Assembly: GCA_003049465.1 (NCBI GenBank)
Contig: PYSS01000104.1
Location: 62,001 to 126,000 of the forward strand
DNA: 64,000 nucleotides
Reading direction: 5' to 3'
Source: Magnaporthiopsis rhizophila
Lineage: Eukaryota > Ascomycota > Sordariomycetes > Magnaporthales > Magnaporthaceae
In this document: one piece after another, positions 53,401-64,000 of the stretch
Layout: every line of letters begins with the position of its first letter
How positions within the stretch are numbered: the first letter of the stretch is position 1
Made by a program: the position numbers and the translations under genes
Notes under the pieces: model-generated
The model's input: only the letters and a program-made list of their open reading frames with translations
What the model was told of the DNA's origin: nothing
The model's database searches: none

Positions 53401-56400
53401 CCATGATCCTGCCGACGTCCAAGGAGGAGGACAAGAACTTGAAGAAGCGGTATGCCGTCTTCAACGACGACGGCAGCCTCGCTGAGCTGAAGGGATTCGA
53501 GGTCAAGCGCAGAGGTGAGCTGAAGCTCATCAAGATTTTCCAGCAGCAGATCTTCAAGTTCTTTCTCGAGGGCACGACACTGGCTGAGTGCTATGGTGCC
53601 GTGGCCGCGATCGCCAACCGATGGCTGGATGTTCTGGACAACAAGGGCACGACGCTGGCGGACGAGGAGCTCATGGACCTGATCTCGGAAAACCGAAGCA
53701 TGAGCAAGACTCTCGAAGAGTATGGCAGCCAGAAGTCCACATCTATCACCACGGCCAAGCGATTGGCAGACTTTTTGGGAGAGCAGATGGTCAAGGACAA
53801 GGGACTGAACTGCAAGTTCATCATTTGCGCCCGGCCCAAAGGCGCGCCTGTGACTGAGAGAGCCGTGCCGGTAGCCATCTTCTCGGCTGATGAGGAGACC
53901 AAGCGAGCGTACCTGAAGAAATGGCTGAAGGAAGAGCCTCAGGATACCGATCCCAGGGCCCTGCTCGACTGGGCTTACTATGCGGAGCGTCTGGGCTCCG
54001 TCATTCAGAAGCTGATCACCATCCCGGCTGCGCTCCAGAAAGTTCGCAACCCAGTTCCTCGCGTGCCTCACCCTGACTGGCTGCAGCGCAGGATCAACGC
54101 CAAGGATGACAAGATGAAGCAGAAGAAGCTCACGGACCTCTTCACCAGCAAGGGACCCCTTGAGGACATTACCAATTCTGGTAGCCAGCGGCTGAACGAC
54201 ATGGAGGACATGGGCAGCAGGTTGCTGCAACCCAAGACAGTCAACTCTGCCATTGCAGCCAGCCAGAAGACGAGCGCGCAGAAGCGGAAAGAACCTGAAC
54301 CGGCAGTGCCTATAGACCCCTGGGCCGCCCTGCCCAAGGCCATGCCGAACCCATCAGAGGATTATCGGGGCTTCCTGGCGTACCAGAAGCTCAAGTGGAA
54401 GATCCAGAAGCAGGCGCGGATCCGGCGTCGCCACCTATTCGGTGATCGCCGCGGCAACGCGCAGAACACCAGCATCCAGCAGACGTTCAGGGCGCAGGCA
54501 GAAGTCACCTTCCGAAACACGTGGCAGTTGCTGCAGCTCAAGATGACGGACAACCCTGGCATCGTGGCTGCGTACGTGCTTATAGACAACAGGATCCACT
54601 CGGTGAAGATGAAGGTGCCCCGGCAGGTGTTTTTGAATCTGAAGAGCCGAGATCTTCCTGACGTCGACATCCCGGGTTGCCACGTGGAGCAGGTCAACCA
54701 TACCCTTCCCAACGGCCACTCATCTGTGCATCTGTTCAAGTTGGTGGTGCCGGAGGACGTTTACTTTGCCGAAGCACAGAAATTCTCGCTGCTGTTTAAC
54801 CACCCCAGCGTCGAGGGCGTCTACGAGTCGCAGGTGCCGCTCAACATGCGCGCAGTCCTACGGCTCGGCAACCTTTGCACCATCGACGAGAGCCAGTCAG
54901 GGGTGCTGGGCAAGGGGCTTGATCAAGGGTTTGATCTGCCGAGCCTCAAGAGGCCTGTCAAGCCGCCGCCATACCTCGAGTCGGCCAAAATGTCCTACAT
55001 CCACATCTCCCACGTCAGCTCGGGTGAACGACAGATCTTCGGCATCTTCTCTTCCACCAGGGATTATGCCCACGTAGTTATTCTCAACAAGAACAGGGAC
55101 AGCGCCCAGGAGATGCCTAACATCACGAAGCTGTACACCGACCTACTAGCGAAACGCAAACAAGAGGAGGAGGCCGCCGGGGAGTCGACATGGCAGGACT
55201 GCTTCGAGTACCAGGAGCGCATCACGTTCAAGACGACACAGGTCACGACACGGAGGAAGGCCTTCTCGGAAATCAGCGACGTTGTCAGGAAGATGCGCAA
55301 GGACGAGGCGACCAACCCCGTCATGTTGGTGATGCAGTCGTCTCAGCGGAGCATGCTGCTGCACGAGGTGCCCATCCTAGCCGAGTTTCCGGTCCTGCCG
55401 CTCAAGTTCGACCCGGCCGACAGCGCACTCCCGCCTCTCGGCTGGCAGGGCGTGGTTGCCAGACGGCTCATCAACCACTACCTCAGCTTGGGCGCGTGGG
55501 TGCTGCACCTGACGGCGCTGGCGAGGTATGGTGACGTGCCGCTGTGCAACCTCGAGCGGGATGATCCCAGGTTCCTGATCGACGTCGCGTACGCCCGGCG
55601 GCTGCAGGCGAACGACGTTGTCCTCTGGTGGTCGCCGGGCCCCCGCCCGGACCATGCCGGCTACGAAAAGGACGACGTGGCTGGACCCCTGGATGTGGTG
55701 CAGATGCCGTCGGTAAACAACCCGGGTACGTTCGCGTCGGTGTGCGTGGACATCGAGGTGCGCAACCTCGCCATCAACACGATCCTGACGTCGTCGCTCA
55801 TCAACGAGCTCGAGGGCGCCGACTCGGTCTCGTTCAACCCGGCGTCGGACGCGGCGGGCGTGGACGGGTCGGAGATGCTGCACTCGGAGAACGCGTTCGC
55901 CAACGCTGGCGTGCGGGTGCTCCGCGAGATGGTCAAGAGCTGGTGGGCCGAGGCGTGCCGGGGCAGCACCATGGCGGACGTCATGGTGCAGCACCTGGTG
56001 CGGTGGGTGGAGAGCCCGGACTCGTTCCTGTACGACCGGGCGCTGCACTACTACGTGCGGATGATGTCGCGCAAGGCGCTGCAGCAGCTCATGTCGGACT
56101 TTCGGCGGGTCGGGTCGCAGGTGGTGTTTGCGAGCTCGAACCGGCTGCTGCTGCAGACGACCAAGGGCGAGGTGGGCAACGCGTACGCGTACAGCCAGTA
56201 CATCCTCAAATCGATCAAGTCCAAGCCGCTCTTCCACTTCATCGACCTCGAGATCCGCGAGTACTGGGACTACCTGGTCTGGTACGACCAGTTCAACTAC
56301 GGCGGCAAGGCGTGCCAGGAGGTGGTCGAGGCCGAGAGCCAGGACCTCGACACCATCATGCACTGGCAGATGGCCACGTTCCTGCCGCTGCGGCTACAGC

Positions 56401-57269
56401 CCGTCTTCCAGGAGTGGGTCATTGAGTTCATCCAGCTGATGCACTCGCACAAGCGGCCGTCGGCTGCGGGAGGTCTGGACGGTTCGACACCACGCCTCAC
56501 GCAGCTGCCGATCAGGAACAACGACGGGCTGGCCGAGGACGGCGAGGGCCAGCTGCTGCTGGGCAAGGCGTTTGAGCGGCCGCTCAAGAAGGAGATCGCG
56601 AACCTCCTGGCGGCGCAGAAGCGCGAGCTGCTGCACCCGGAACTAGCGGCCGACTACGACTTCCCGCAGCTTCCCGGCAGCCACCTGTCAGGCCCGCAGG
56701 CGTCGTCGGCGGTGCTAGAGCTAGTCAAGTGCCTGATGCAGGTGCTGTCGCTCGACAAGAACATCTCGCTCGAGGCGCGGCTGCTGCGCAAGGAGCTGCT
56801 GGCCATGCTAGACGTGCGCGAGTTCAGCCGCGAGGCCGCGTTCCAGAACCCGTCCGAGAGCCTGAGGCTGGCCCAGGTCAGCTGCGACAGCTGCACCGTC
56901 GCGCGCGACCTGGACTTCTGCCGCGACGAGGATCTGTTGCCCGTGCCGGGCGAGGCCGGGAGCAACAGCAGACCGTGGAGGTGCGCGTTTTGCCAGGCTG
57001 AGTACGACCGCAACGCGCTCGAGGAGCTGCTGGTGGCGCAGGTGGAGGCGGCCGTGGTCGAGTGGGCGACGCAGGACCTGCGCTGCGTGAAATGCGGCGC
57101 CTCCCGCGTCAACGAGTTCATGGAGCACTGCACCTGCAGCGGCGACTGGGGGCCCTCGACCAGGCGCGAGGACCTGGTGCGCCGGCTCAAGGTGCACCGC
57201 AACGTCGCCCGGTTCTACGGGCTCAAGATGCTGGGGGATGTGGTGGAGGGTGTGTTTGCGGGTATTTAG
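50403..57269 (+). CDS. POL2: DNA polymerase epsilon catalytic subunit A (2244 aa, 3 exons)
   Basis: Leading-strand replicative polymerase with proofreading exonuclease. Exons 50403-51031, 51091-51233 and 51307-57269; 6735 nt in frame. The N-terminus is a short Gly/Arg-rich tail (KGYRGRGGKRAYHGGRGG). Exonuclease motif ExoI is AYDIETAK (Asp294, Glu296), with YNGDFFDWPY and YSVSDAVATYY as ExoII and ExoIII. Polymerase motif A is DVASMYPNIM (Asp644), motif B-like is LAHKVILNSFYGYVMRKGSR, and motif C is LDTDGIWC (Asp879 and Asp881), the polymerase-epsilon form. The catalytically inactive C-terminal half follows. It ends with two cysteine modules: CDSC...RCAFC (about 2116-2160) and CVKCG...CTCSG (about 2182-2201), which bind the other subunits and an Fe-S cluster or zinc. 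It is the longest gene in the window and appears intact. Confidence 0.97.
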
Positions 57270-57552
57270 AGTGCGAGGTGGCTGCGAGGGTGGCTGTGAG
57301 GGTGGTCTTGAGGAGTAGTGTGGGCACACATGGCAGGCGTTACTGTTTTCTTGAATTCTCCGTATAAAGCTTTGGATCTAGGGTCTTGGTAGTATATGGA
57401 GATATATGGCGGTCGAATTTTTGTCCACGAGATCTGGAGACTTGGCAGACTGTTTTCACCACGCCCACTGGAATTTATGATATCATATACGCTTCCGCCT
57501 CCTCCTGTTGCTTGCGCTGCGACTGCTGCGTTTTCACCTCCTCCTTCCCCTT

Positions 57553-59766
57553 TTACTGCTCGTCCGCCGACGTTCGAATAAATACAGGCGAGTAATCAGG
57601 CTTGCGGCGCAAATACTCTTCAACCTGGTCGTCCGTCTTTTTCTCGAACTCCGCAACCTGCAAATCCGGCACCCCCGCGACCACCTGCGCGACGGCATGC
57701 CACGCGTTCCCCAGGAGGCTTGTCCTAGTCTCTCCGAGGAACATGGCCGTAATTACGAGCATTAAAACAAGGTGCGCGGCGAAAAGCCCGCAAAAGCCGT
57801 AAAAGCCATCCCACCGGCGCGGGATCAGGACGTTCCGGGAAAAGAGCGTGGTCGTGGTGGCGTCAACGTCGGACTCGGCCAGGCTGTCGTAATAGGCCAT
57901 CTGCATAAGCGTCGTGAAAAGCGCCTGCAGCGCCAACGCCGCGTTGTTGCCCGTGTGCGCCATTACGTCTTGGAAAAGGGCCACGTGGCCCCGGTGCGGC
58001 ACGGTCGTCAATGGCGAATTCAAGGAGCCGACGGTCAGAGAGATGGTTTTGGGGGAAGGTCTGATGCGGAACCAAAGGTAGCCCAAGCGCACTAACACGG
58101 TGCCGAGCGTTTTCTCGGCGCTCGCCGCCGACCAGTTCGTTTGTGGCGGGCGCAGGCGCAGCACGCCGTGGTCTTCAGGGGCACGGCGGTGCAGCGTGGC
58201 GCCGAGGAAGTCGCGCGACGTCTTGCTGCCGGACTCGCCCGTTTTCATATTCCACCGCGGCAACGGCTCCTGCCCGTCGCGGGTACTGTCGGCGGTGATC
58301 CGGTAGTATTCGTCGATGGAATTGGTGAAGCACAGGGTGACGTCGACACTGACGTTTGAGCCGCCGAGGCGGAGGCTTTGCCACACCCCCGAAGAGTTCG
58401 ACTCCGCGAGCCCGGTTTGATTAAGGAACCACACGCGGTTCTCTGGCGACGTGCTATTCTCCGGCGTCATCCATGGTTTCCAAAAGCTTAAGGGTGTCTT
58501 TGAACTGAAAAGAAGGTATCCATCCGCAGCTCCTCTTACTCCACGCTGGAGGACGTCATAACTCAAATCGGGGCGCATTTCACCACTTATAAACCCCACG
58601 TGGTTGCCGACGGGACACATGGAGATCAGGATCGGGGGCATCGGGGCCTCGAGAAGGACCGCGCTTGCAACACCGCAGGAGAAGGTTTGTGCCTTTGCAA
58701 CAAGGGCGTAACTGTCAGAATAGCGCTGCACGCCTTCGTATTTTTTGGTCCACGAGATATTTCCTTCAAGAGCCAGCTCGCCATCGTCTATTTTGCCACC
58801 GGTCACCGTTAACCGCGGGCGGACGCAAGCAACACGCGCGTCGAACGCTTTTGCAACGCCGGCGTAGCTTCGTACCGTTATGCGCTAGCTGGGACTGTCC
58901 AATGGAAGGAAGGCGCGAATTGTGGTCCCTGTATCGTAATAATCCTCCCCTTGGATAACCGAGCCCGGATCCTCGGCGAAGCGGAAGTAAGCAGGGGCTT
59001 GGCTCGCCCAGTAATCGCTCCCCTGGTTCTCGTAAAACGGTGACACTTGAGGTTTCAGGGCAACACTGATATTGGATATATTATAGCCGCCGAGGACCCT
59101 GACTTGGCCAATATCGGTAATAAGGAGCGTCGAGCTGAATTGGATCGCCCCCGAAACAATGAGAAGGAGAGAAAACAGGGTTCCGAAAACTCTGTTCGCC
59201 AGCCCACGCTGCCTCCATATAGCGAGCGTCACCGCTCCAAAAGGCTCGGAGGTTTCGGCTCGCGTGAGAGAGAGCAGCGCGAGGTCTTTGAGCGAGCACC
59301 CGCCGCGCTCGAGGACGAGGGACGATAGCATTTGTGTCATGATCCCGACCTGCAAGCCCGCCACGAAACGGATCAACACGGTGGATGCGGTGACGATCTG
59401 GAGGAGCCATCCCGAGTCGAGCAGGCGTCTCCAAGTGGTACCCGAGGGAGAAGGCGAGGTCTCGACGATGGCGTCATTGGCGCTCTTCCAAATAAAAGTC
59501 AGAAACCCGACGATGGCGAAAATCGCCAGCGTGCCACCGGCGAGGATCAATATTTTCAAGACGCCGAGACTCCTCTTTAACGCCGGCCGCGCCCGGCCCG
59601 GCACGGTCGCGGCGGCGGCGGCGTCGTCGCGGGGCGGGAACGGGTTGTCGAAGTGTCCTTTTTTGCGTGGTGATAGGCCAGGCACCGCGCCACGGCGGCC
59701 ATGCAGGGGAGACAGCAGGAGCGCCGTGTCACTTTCACCGGCTCTGCTGTCAGAATCTTCTGTCAT
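57553..59766 (-). pseudogene. Multi-pass membrane protein gene with one in-frame TAG
   Basis: One reading frame on the minus strand runs from 59766 to 57553 and is broken only by a TAG at 58887-58885, between FLPLDSPS and RITVRSYAG. Coding character is equally good on both sides. The start is placed at MTEDSDSRAGESDTALL because a TATATAAAG sits at 59878-59886, about 115 nt upstream, inside the longer open frame. The N-terminal 100 residues are disordered. Membrane segments include VLKILILAGGTLAIFAIVGF, a hydrophobic stretch around LLQIVTASTVLIRFVAGLQV, VFGTLFSLLLIVSGAIQFSS, and near the C-terminus LFAAHLVLMLVITAMFLG. The long middle part with several Asn-X-Ser/Thr sites looks extracellular. 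This resembles large uncharacterised fungal plasma-membrane proteins. A TAG from CAG needs one C-to-T change; sequencing error or readthrough are alternatives. Confidence 0.65.
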
Positions 59767-59877
59767 TCTGGCGGAAGCCGGGAGGGCTGGGCTGGGGTGC
59801 GAAAAATAGGTGGTAGGTAGGTACGGGAATGCGAAAACAACATTAGGGTCGGCGTAGGTAGACGACCGCATCAGCTC

Positions 59878-59886
59878 CTTTATATA
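59878..59886 (-). promoter_or_regulatory. TATA box of the membrane protein gene
   Basis: TATATAAAG on the minus strand about 112-120 nt upstream of the ATG at 59766. It argues against the earlier in-frame ATG at 59937. Confidence 0.55.
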
Positions 59887-59937
59887 GCGCGACAGTCGGG
59901 TATCATACTCTTCCCGCACGGTTGGCAGGGAGGCCAC

Positions 59938-60643
59938 TTTCCTTGAAGATCATGGCTTTCGATGCGTTTTGGGCCCTGCCATGCGACGCCCGCCCTACCC
60001 GGCAAGGCTGGAGGTGGGCGGCAAACATTCCTTCCTCCTCTTCTTGACGCGCGCGACGCATGCCAATTAGAGAACCGAAACCCAACAAGGCCGTTTTCTC
60101 GTCCAGAAGAGGGGGAAAAAAACGGCGCTTTTCTAAAGGCCAATACCGCGCCAAATCACCCAAATGTTGCTCAATGGAGGTCAGGCTGCCTGACCAGGGC
60201 GTCGCGGCCAACTGGAACGCCCCACGCCTATTGGAGCGTGTGTGCCGACGAAGCGCCCGTAACGTGTCGAACAGGACTGCCAGATACCTATCGTAGGTAC
60301 CAACGAATCGTCCTTCGTGACCGCGACGGCCGGTGGCGGCGGTGCCTGTGCCTCCTCTTGTTGGTCCTTGGTGGCCTCCCCGGAAGTCGCCCCCATCCTT
60401 CCTGCCTTGCCGAGGCGTCGACATCGTGCAGCCATAGTCTAACGGCCCCGCTCAGCCGCCACTGCCAACAGGCTCACTTCTATTAATGCTCGCTGGTGCA
60501 AAACCTCGATTCGATTTCGCTGCGGCGTGTCCTGGCAGCATCCAATTTGCTTCCTCACACACACACACATACATACGCACATACACATATTGTAAACTTT
60601 CTGCAGATCTTAATGCTTCCGTTCCCTCGTTTCCCTCCCTCTC
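59938..60643. other. Intergenic, no gene recognised
   Basis: About 700 bp. A CA-rich microsatellite-like tract lies at about 60556-60592. The open frames on both strands look like chance frames. Confidence 0.4.
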
Positions 60644-62174
60644 CTACATGAGCACGCACACCATGGTGGTTGCTATCGCCCCAACAACAGTCGTGACGAC
60701 GGCCGACGACATGCTAGTCGCGAGCCCGGTTGCCAGGCCCTCCTTGACACCGTCGATTGTGTACTTAAGGCCGGCCAGCGCTCTCCTTCCCTTCCGAACC
60801 TCCTCCTTCACTCTTGATAACTGTGGCGGTGTCGGCTGTTTATCCGCCGGCTCCGCCTTCCTTAGTCGTGCCCTCCTCGCCTGCTGAAGCGACCTTTCCA
60901 GCTCGACCAGCCGCCTCTCCTTGACCTCCAGCTCGGTCCGGAACCGTTCCTCTGCCGCTTCCAGCTTCTGCGTCAAGGCCTCCTGCTCCTTGCGCTGCAG
61001 GGTCTGGAGTCCGGAGCCGAGAACCTGGCGCTCTTCGTCAACCGTCGCCAGCTTCTCCTTGAATTCGGTCTCGAGGTCCGCGTCTTCTCGGTTCTCCTCG
61101 TTGCTGGCCGAGGTGGCGCTCTGCTGTGTACCCGTCGCCGTTACCGTCGCCGCCGCCTGCGTCCTGCTCCGGATCATGTCCTTAAGTGCGATGAGCTGGC
61201 CCATATAATCCGCCGCTGTTCTATCCAAGTCACCCCGCACAATGATGCCTGCTGACGTCTGTTCCAGGCGCCTTTTTTCCTCGACGAGCTCGTGTTGAAT
61301 CAGAAGAACAGCGGGACCACCAGTCGCTTGTGACTGAGAGATGAGCTGCCTGACTATGGCTAGCGCCGAGACACCGAGCAGCTCATCGTCCGTCTCCCTG
61401 GCGGGCGACCCGACAGCGCGCCTGCTGTTATCAAAATCCCCGTGCCGGACCAGGCGGGCGCCACCCTCGATGAGCTCGGCAAAGAAAGACCTGTCGGTTC
61501 TGAGCTCTCCCTCGCGTCGCAGCAGAATCTCCCTCGTTTCCGTCGTACTCGCCATCATAGCCGGGCTGCCTCCTCCTCCAGCTCCTCCCCACATGGTCGT
61601 GACAAGCGCCACGTTTGCGTAGGCCGCCTCGCCGATCATGGCCTTGAGCATGTCGATGTTGCGCCGGGCGCTTCCGCCGACCTTGTTATCCGAGATCCTG
61701 TGAAGATACAGGATGCCGTGGATGAAGACGTTTTGCGCAAACGAGGTTCCCAGGTACGTAGCCACGGTGGCGAGTGTCTCGGCGTCGGACTTGTGCGTGT
61801 CGTTGAAGCCCGGCGTGTCGACAAGGTAGACTTTGTGACCGTCCAGGTCAAAGTCGAATATCATGATGTCAGAGGTACCTTGTTTATTTTTTTACGGACA
61901 ATGGCTGCCCGTCAGTACACGAGGGGTTTCCCAAATCGACAGCCATCCTGAGACTCTCACATGACTGGAGGCCATGTCCCACGACCACGTCCCTGCCTGT
62001 GCAGGACGACACAAAGGAGCTCTTGCCCGAGCCTGTCATGCCCATGACGAGCAGGAACACGGCGTTTGGGGGCGGTCTCTGTACGCCGGTGAATGCGAGG
62101 AACCCCTTGGCCTGTTCTTCGATGTGTTCCCTGGCAATTTCGGCCTCCTCTCTCGTTCCGTTGCTTTCGTCCAT
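60644..62174 (-). CDS. AIG1/GIMAP-like P-loop GTPase with coiled coil and membrane tail (482 aa, 2 exons)
   Basis: Exon 1 is 62174-61961, exon 2 is 61878-60644; joined in frame at SC-T after the Walker A region. G1 is GMTGSGKSS (Lys51), and G3 is DTPGFND (Asp92) following YLVDTPGF. A block FIHGILYLHRISDNKVGGSA comes next. The G4 position reads TTMWGG, lacking the Asp that the neighbouring paralogue has (TTMWD). The C-terminal half is a long coiled coil (EEKRRLEQTSAG, LQTLQRKEQEALTQKLEAAE, ELEVKERRLVELERSLQQAR). It ends with a hydrophobic segment (VVTTVVGAIATTMVCVLM) running to the last residue, a tail anchor. This layout recalls AIG1/GIMAP GTPases. Function unknown in fungi as far as I can say. 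Divergent from a paralogue at 63071. Confidence 0.82.
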
Positions 62175-63070
62175 CTTGGGCCATGAGAGGGTCGGAGTTG
62201 ACTAGATTTGCCTTTGTGCTGGCTCAGAAAAATGTATGCTTCCTTGAAATGCTTTCCATTGCCTATGAGGGCGGAGACAAGCAGCGCACATCATTACACC
62301 CTAACCTAGCCCTCTGACCTGCAGACGGCTGGAGGAAGCACAGGACGGGTGCTGCAAGAGGGTGGGGGATGTGGGTGCGTATTCGGGCACGATGCGACCC
62401 AGAGGCGCACGCTAAGCAACTGGTCCCCAAGGTGGCCAATGGCGAGGCGTGTCCAGACATGCATGCTGCATTGCCTGCACAGCCCGCCCGGCTGGGCAAA
62501 GGAGCTTGAAGCTCTAGGTCAGGCTCTGCCAGAATCCGAGGTCAGGCTCTACCATAGTTTGAGGTCAGGCTCGGCAGGCCTCCACTTGCTCGTCACACAG
62601 CTGGGGTCCAAAAAAGGACAAGCTCGTTTAACAATTAACACACCGAGTGGGTTGCAGATATGGAAAAAAGAGGCGCAGCCGCTATGTCTTCCCGGACACG
62701 CATCCATGACCAGTACTGTCACTAGTACCTTAGTATTGTTGAGGATCGGGGGGAGCAGCACCGAAGCTGTGGCTTCGGTGGTGACTCCGCCGACGAGAAT
62801 CTCCCCTTGGCCGCATCGGCGGCCTGTTCCAGCACACCAACTGCGTCGGCTGCTCGCCCCAGCCGCGAGCGTCAGCTGGACTGCACCTCAAATTTGGAAA
62901 GATGTGCCGGCTCAACCCCGCGTCAGCCCCGGCGCCCTCCAGCAACTAGACAGATATACACGCGATGTATTCTCCAGTACATCCTCCTCCCTTGAATGTC
63001 CGCGAAAAGCTCCAATCACCCTGTACTTTGAAAGCAAACACTCGGCGAAACTTGAATCCCTTCAGTGGCC
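62175..63070. other. Shared divergent promoter region of the two GTPase genes
   Basis: About 0.9 kb between the two start codons. It holds the direct repeats at 62515-62575. A plus-strand open frame (62349-63290) crosses the region but has no protein-like domain and runs into the second GTPase gene in a different frame. Confidence 0.45.
62515..62575 (+). repeat. Three direct repeats of AGGTCAGGCTC, spaced 23 bp
   Basis: Copies start at 62516, 62539 and 62562, with different spacer sequence between them. Placement midway between divergent paralogues suggests regulatory sites, but this is inference. Confidence 0.6.
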
Positions 63071-64000
63071 ATGTCCAAGAGCGCTTCCTCGTTCGTCACT
63101 ATCCCCAGCAGGGCGCAGACATGGCCCGCTAATCTGGACAGCCAGGGGGTGTCTAACAACCCCGCTCAGCCGCCGCTGCCTACTTCTTCTACCGCGGCGG
63201 GCGCCGCCAAGCCAGCTTCGGTTCGTGATGCCCCAGACGACGACGACGGACAGATCGTCAACGATGATGACGAGAACCCTGAGCCGGTGACCGACCCGAA
63301 TGATCCCAAGATATTCCGCGATGGCAGGGCGCCACGGTACGTATCCGTCTCTGGGCCTCTGATCGGCAGTAATGCTTGAGCGTAGTTTTGAACAAGGCTT
63401 TACTGACGGTTAACAAGCCCGACCGACGTGTTCATCGCCGTCATGGGCGTGACCGGCTGCGGCAAGAGCTCCTTCATATCTCTGTGTTGTAACAAGCCAG
63501 TACAGATCGGGCACGATCTAAAGTCATGTGAGCTTTTACTTTTCACATCTTTCCCCGGGACGAGATGACCGAAAAATACTGAACCAAAAAAACGCCTCGA
63601 CGACAAAAAGGCACCGCTGTCGTCGATGTCTACCCCTTTGAACTGTCGTCAACCCAGACCGTCTACCTGATCGACACTCCCGGGTTCGACGACACGGCAA
63701 AGAACGACACCGAGGTGCTGCGCGAGATCGCGTCGTGGTTGACCGAGTCCTTCAAGTCGAAAATCCTCCTGCATGGCATCATCTACCTCCACCGCATCAG
63801 CGACGTGCGCATGCAAGGGTCCGCCAAGAAGAACCTGCTCATGTTCAAGAAGCTCTGCGGCGACGACGCGCTCCGCAAGGTCATTCTCGCCACCACCATG
63901 TGGGACATTGTGCCGAGGGAGGTGGCTCAGGCGCGCGAGACGGAGCTCGTCGAGACGCCCGAGTTCTGGGGATACATGGTCTCCAAGGGCAGCAGGCTCT
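63071..64000 (+). CDS. AIG1/GIMAP-like P-loop GTPase, partial (runs off window)
   Basis: Exons 63071-63336, 63418-63527 and 63611 to beyond 64000. The first 88 residues are disordered and acidic (DDDDGQIVNDDDENPEPVTD). The G domain then starts: VFIAVMGVTGCGKSSF (Lys105), VQIGHDLKSC, YLIDTPGFDDTAKND (G3), LLHGIIYLHRISDVRMQGSA, and ILATTMWD as a G4-like motif. The intron after KSC lies at the same codon and phase as in the divergent gene, showing common ancestry. The C-terminal part, where a coiled coil or membrane tail might be, lies outside the window. The start is set at ATG 63071. Confidence 0.82.

Noticed and set aside
55377..56363. 328-codon minus-strand open frame
   Set aside because: Antisense to POL2, with His/Arg/Val-rich composition typical of such shadows.
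59767..59937. N-terminal extension of the membrane protein gene to the upstream ATG
   Set aside because: A TATA box lies inside this extension, so the start at 59766 is more likely.

Overview
The window looks like nuclear DNA from a filamentous ascomycete, most likely a Sordariomycete. Genes have short spliceosomal introns (about 50-190 nt, GT..AG, CTAAC/CTGAC-like branch sites). A 5S rRNA gene and an intron-containing tRNA lie singly among protein genes. One retrotransposon has been reduced to very AT-rich, stop-filled sequence in the way repeat-induced point mutation (RIP) does. The species cannot be named from sequence reading alone.

Layout. 0-16.4 kb is accessory-like: a tiny secreted six-cysteine (knottin-pattern) protein, a small hypothetical gene, a secreted type-B carboxylesterase, a 2EXR-domain protein, a secreted protein of unknown family with a basic Ala/Lys/Pro tail, a decayed glycoside hydrolase 32 gene, a tRNA-Thr(UGU), trehalose-6-phosphate synthase, and a small acidic protein with a Cys-rich N-terminus.

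16.6-29.7 kb is a repeat island. A unit of about 2.2 kb is present twice in the same orientation, with a 5S rRNA gene between the copies. Each copy carries an intact three-exon gene (185 and 190 aa) of unknown function. The second copy is split by a nested insertion: a short LTR-like element with a CTAGC target duplication, itself interrupted by a 7.2-kb Ty3/gypsy chromovirus with 481-bp LTRs and a perfect CCCGC target duplication. The chromovirus is heavily mutated inside, but the outer edges of its two LTRs are nearly unmutated.

29.7-57.3 kb is conserved housekeeping sequence: VID27, a prenylcysteine-oxidase-like flavoprotein, CCT6, a TSR4/PDCD2-like protein, eIF3k, DNA ligase I, aldose 1-epimerase, a disordered conserved protein, COX20 and DNA polymerase epsilon catalytic subunit (POL2). 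Several pairs are divergent (PCYOX/CCT6, eIF3k/ligase, COX20/POL2) or closely convergent (ligase/epimerase).

57.5-64 kb is accessory again: a multi-pass membrane protein gene interrupted by one in-frame TAG, then two paralogous P-loop GTPase genes arranged head to head around an 0.9-kb intergenic region with 23-bp-spaced direct repeats. The second GTPase runs off the end of the window.

Exon coordinates were placed by eye from splice consensus, frame continuity and family sequence. For every multi-exon gene reported as intact and complete, the joined coding length is divisible by three. No database search or computation was run.
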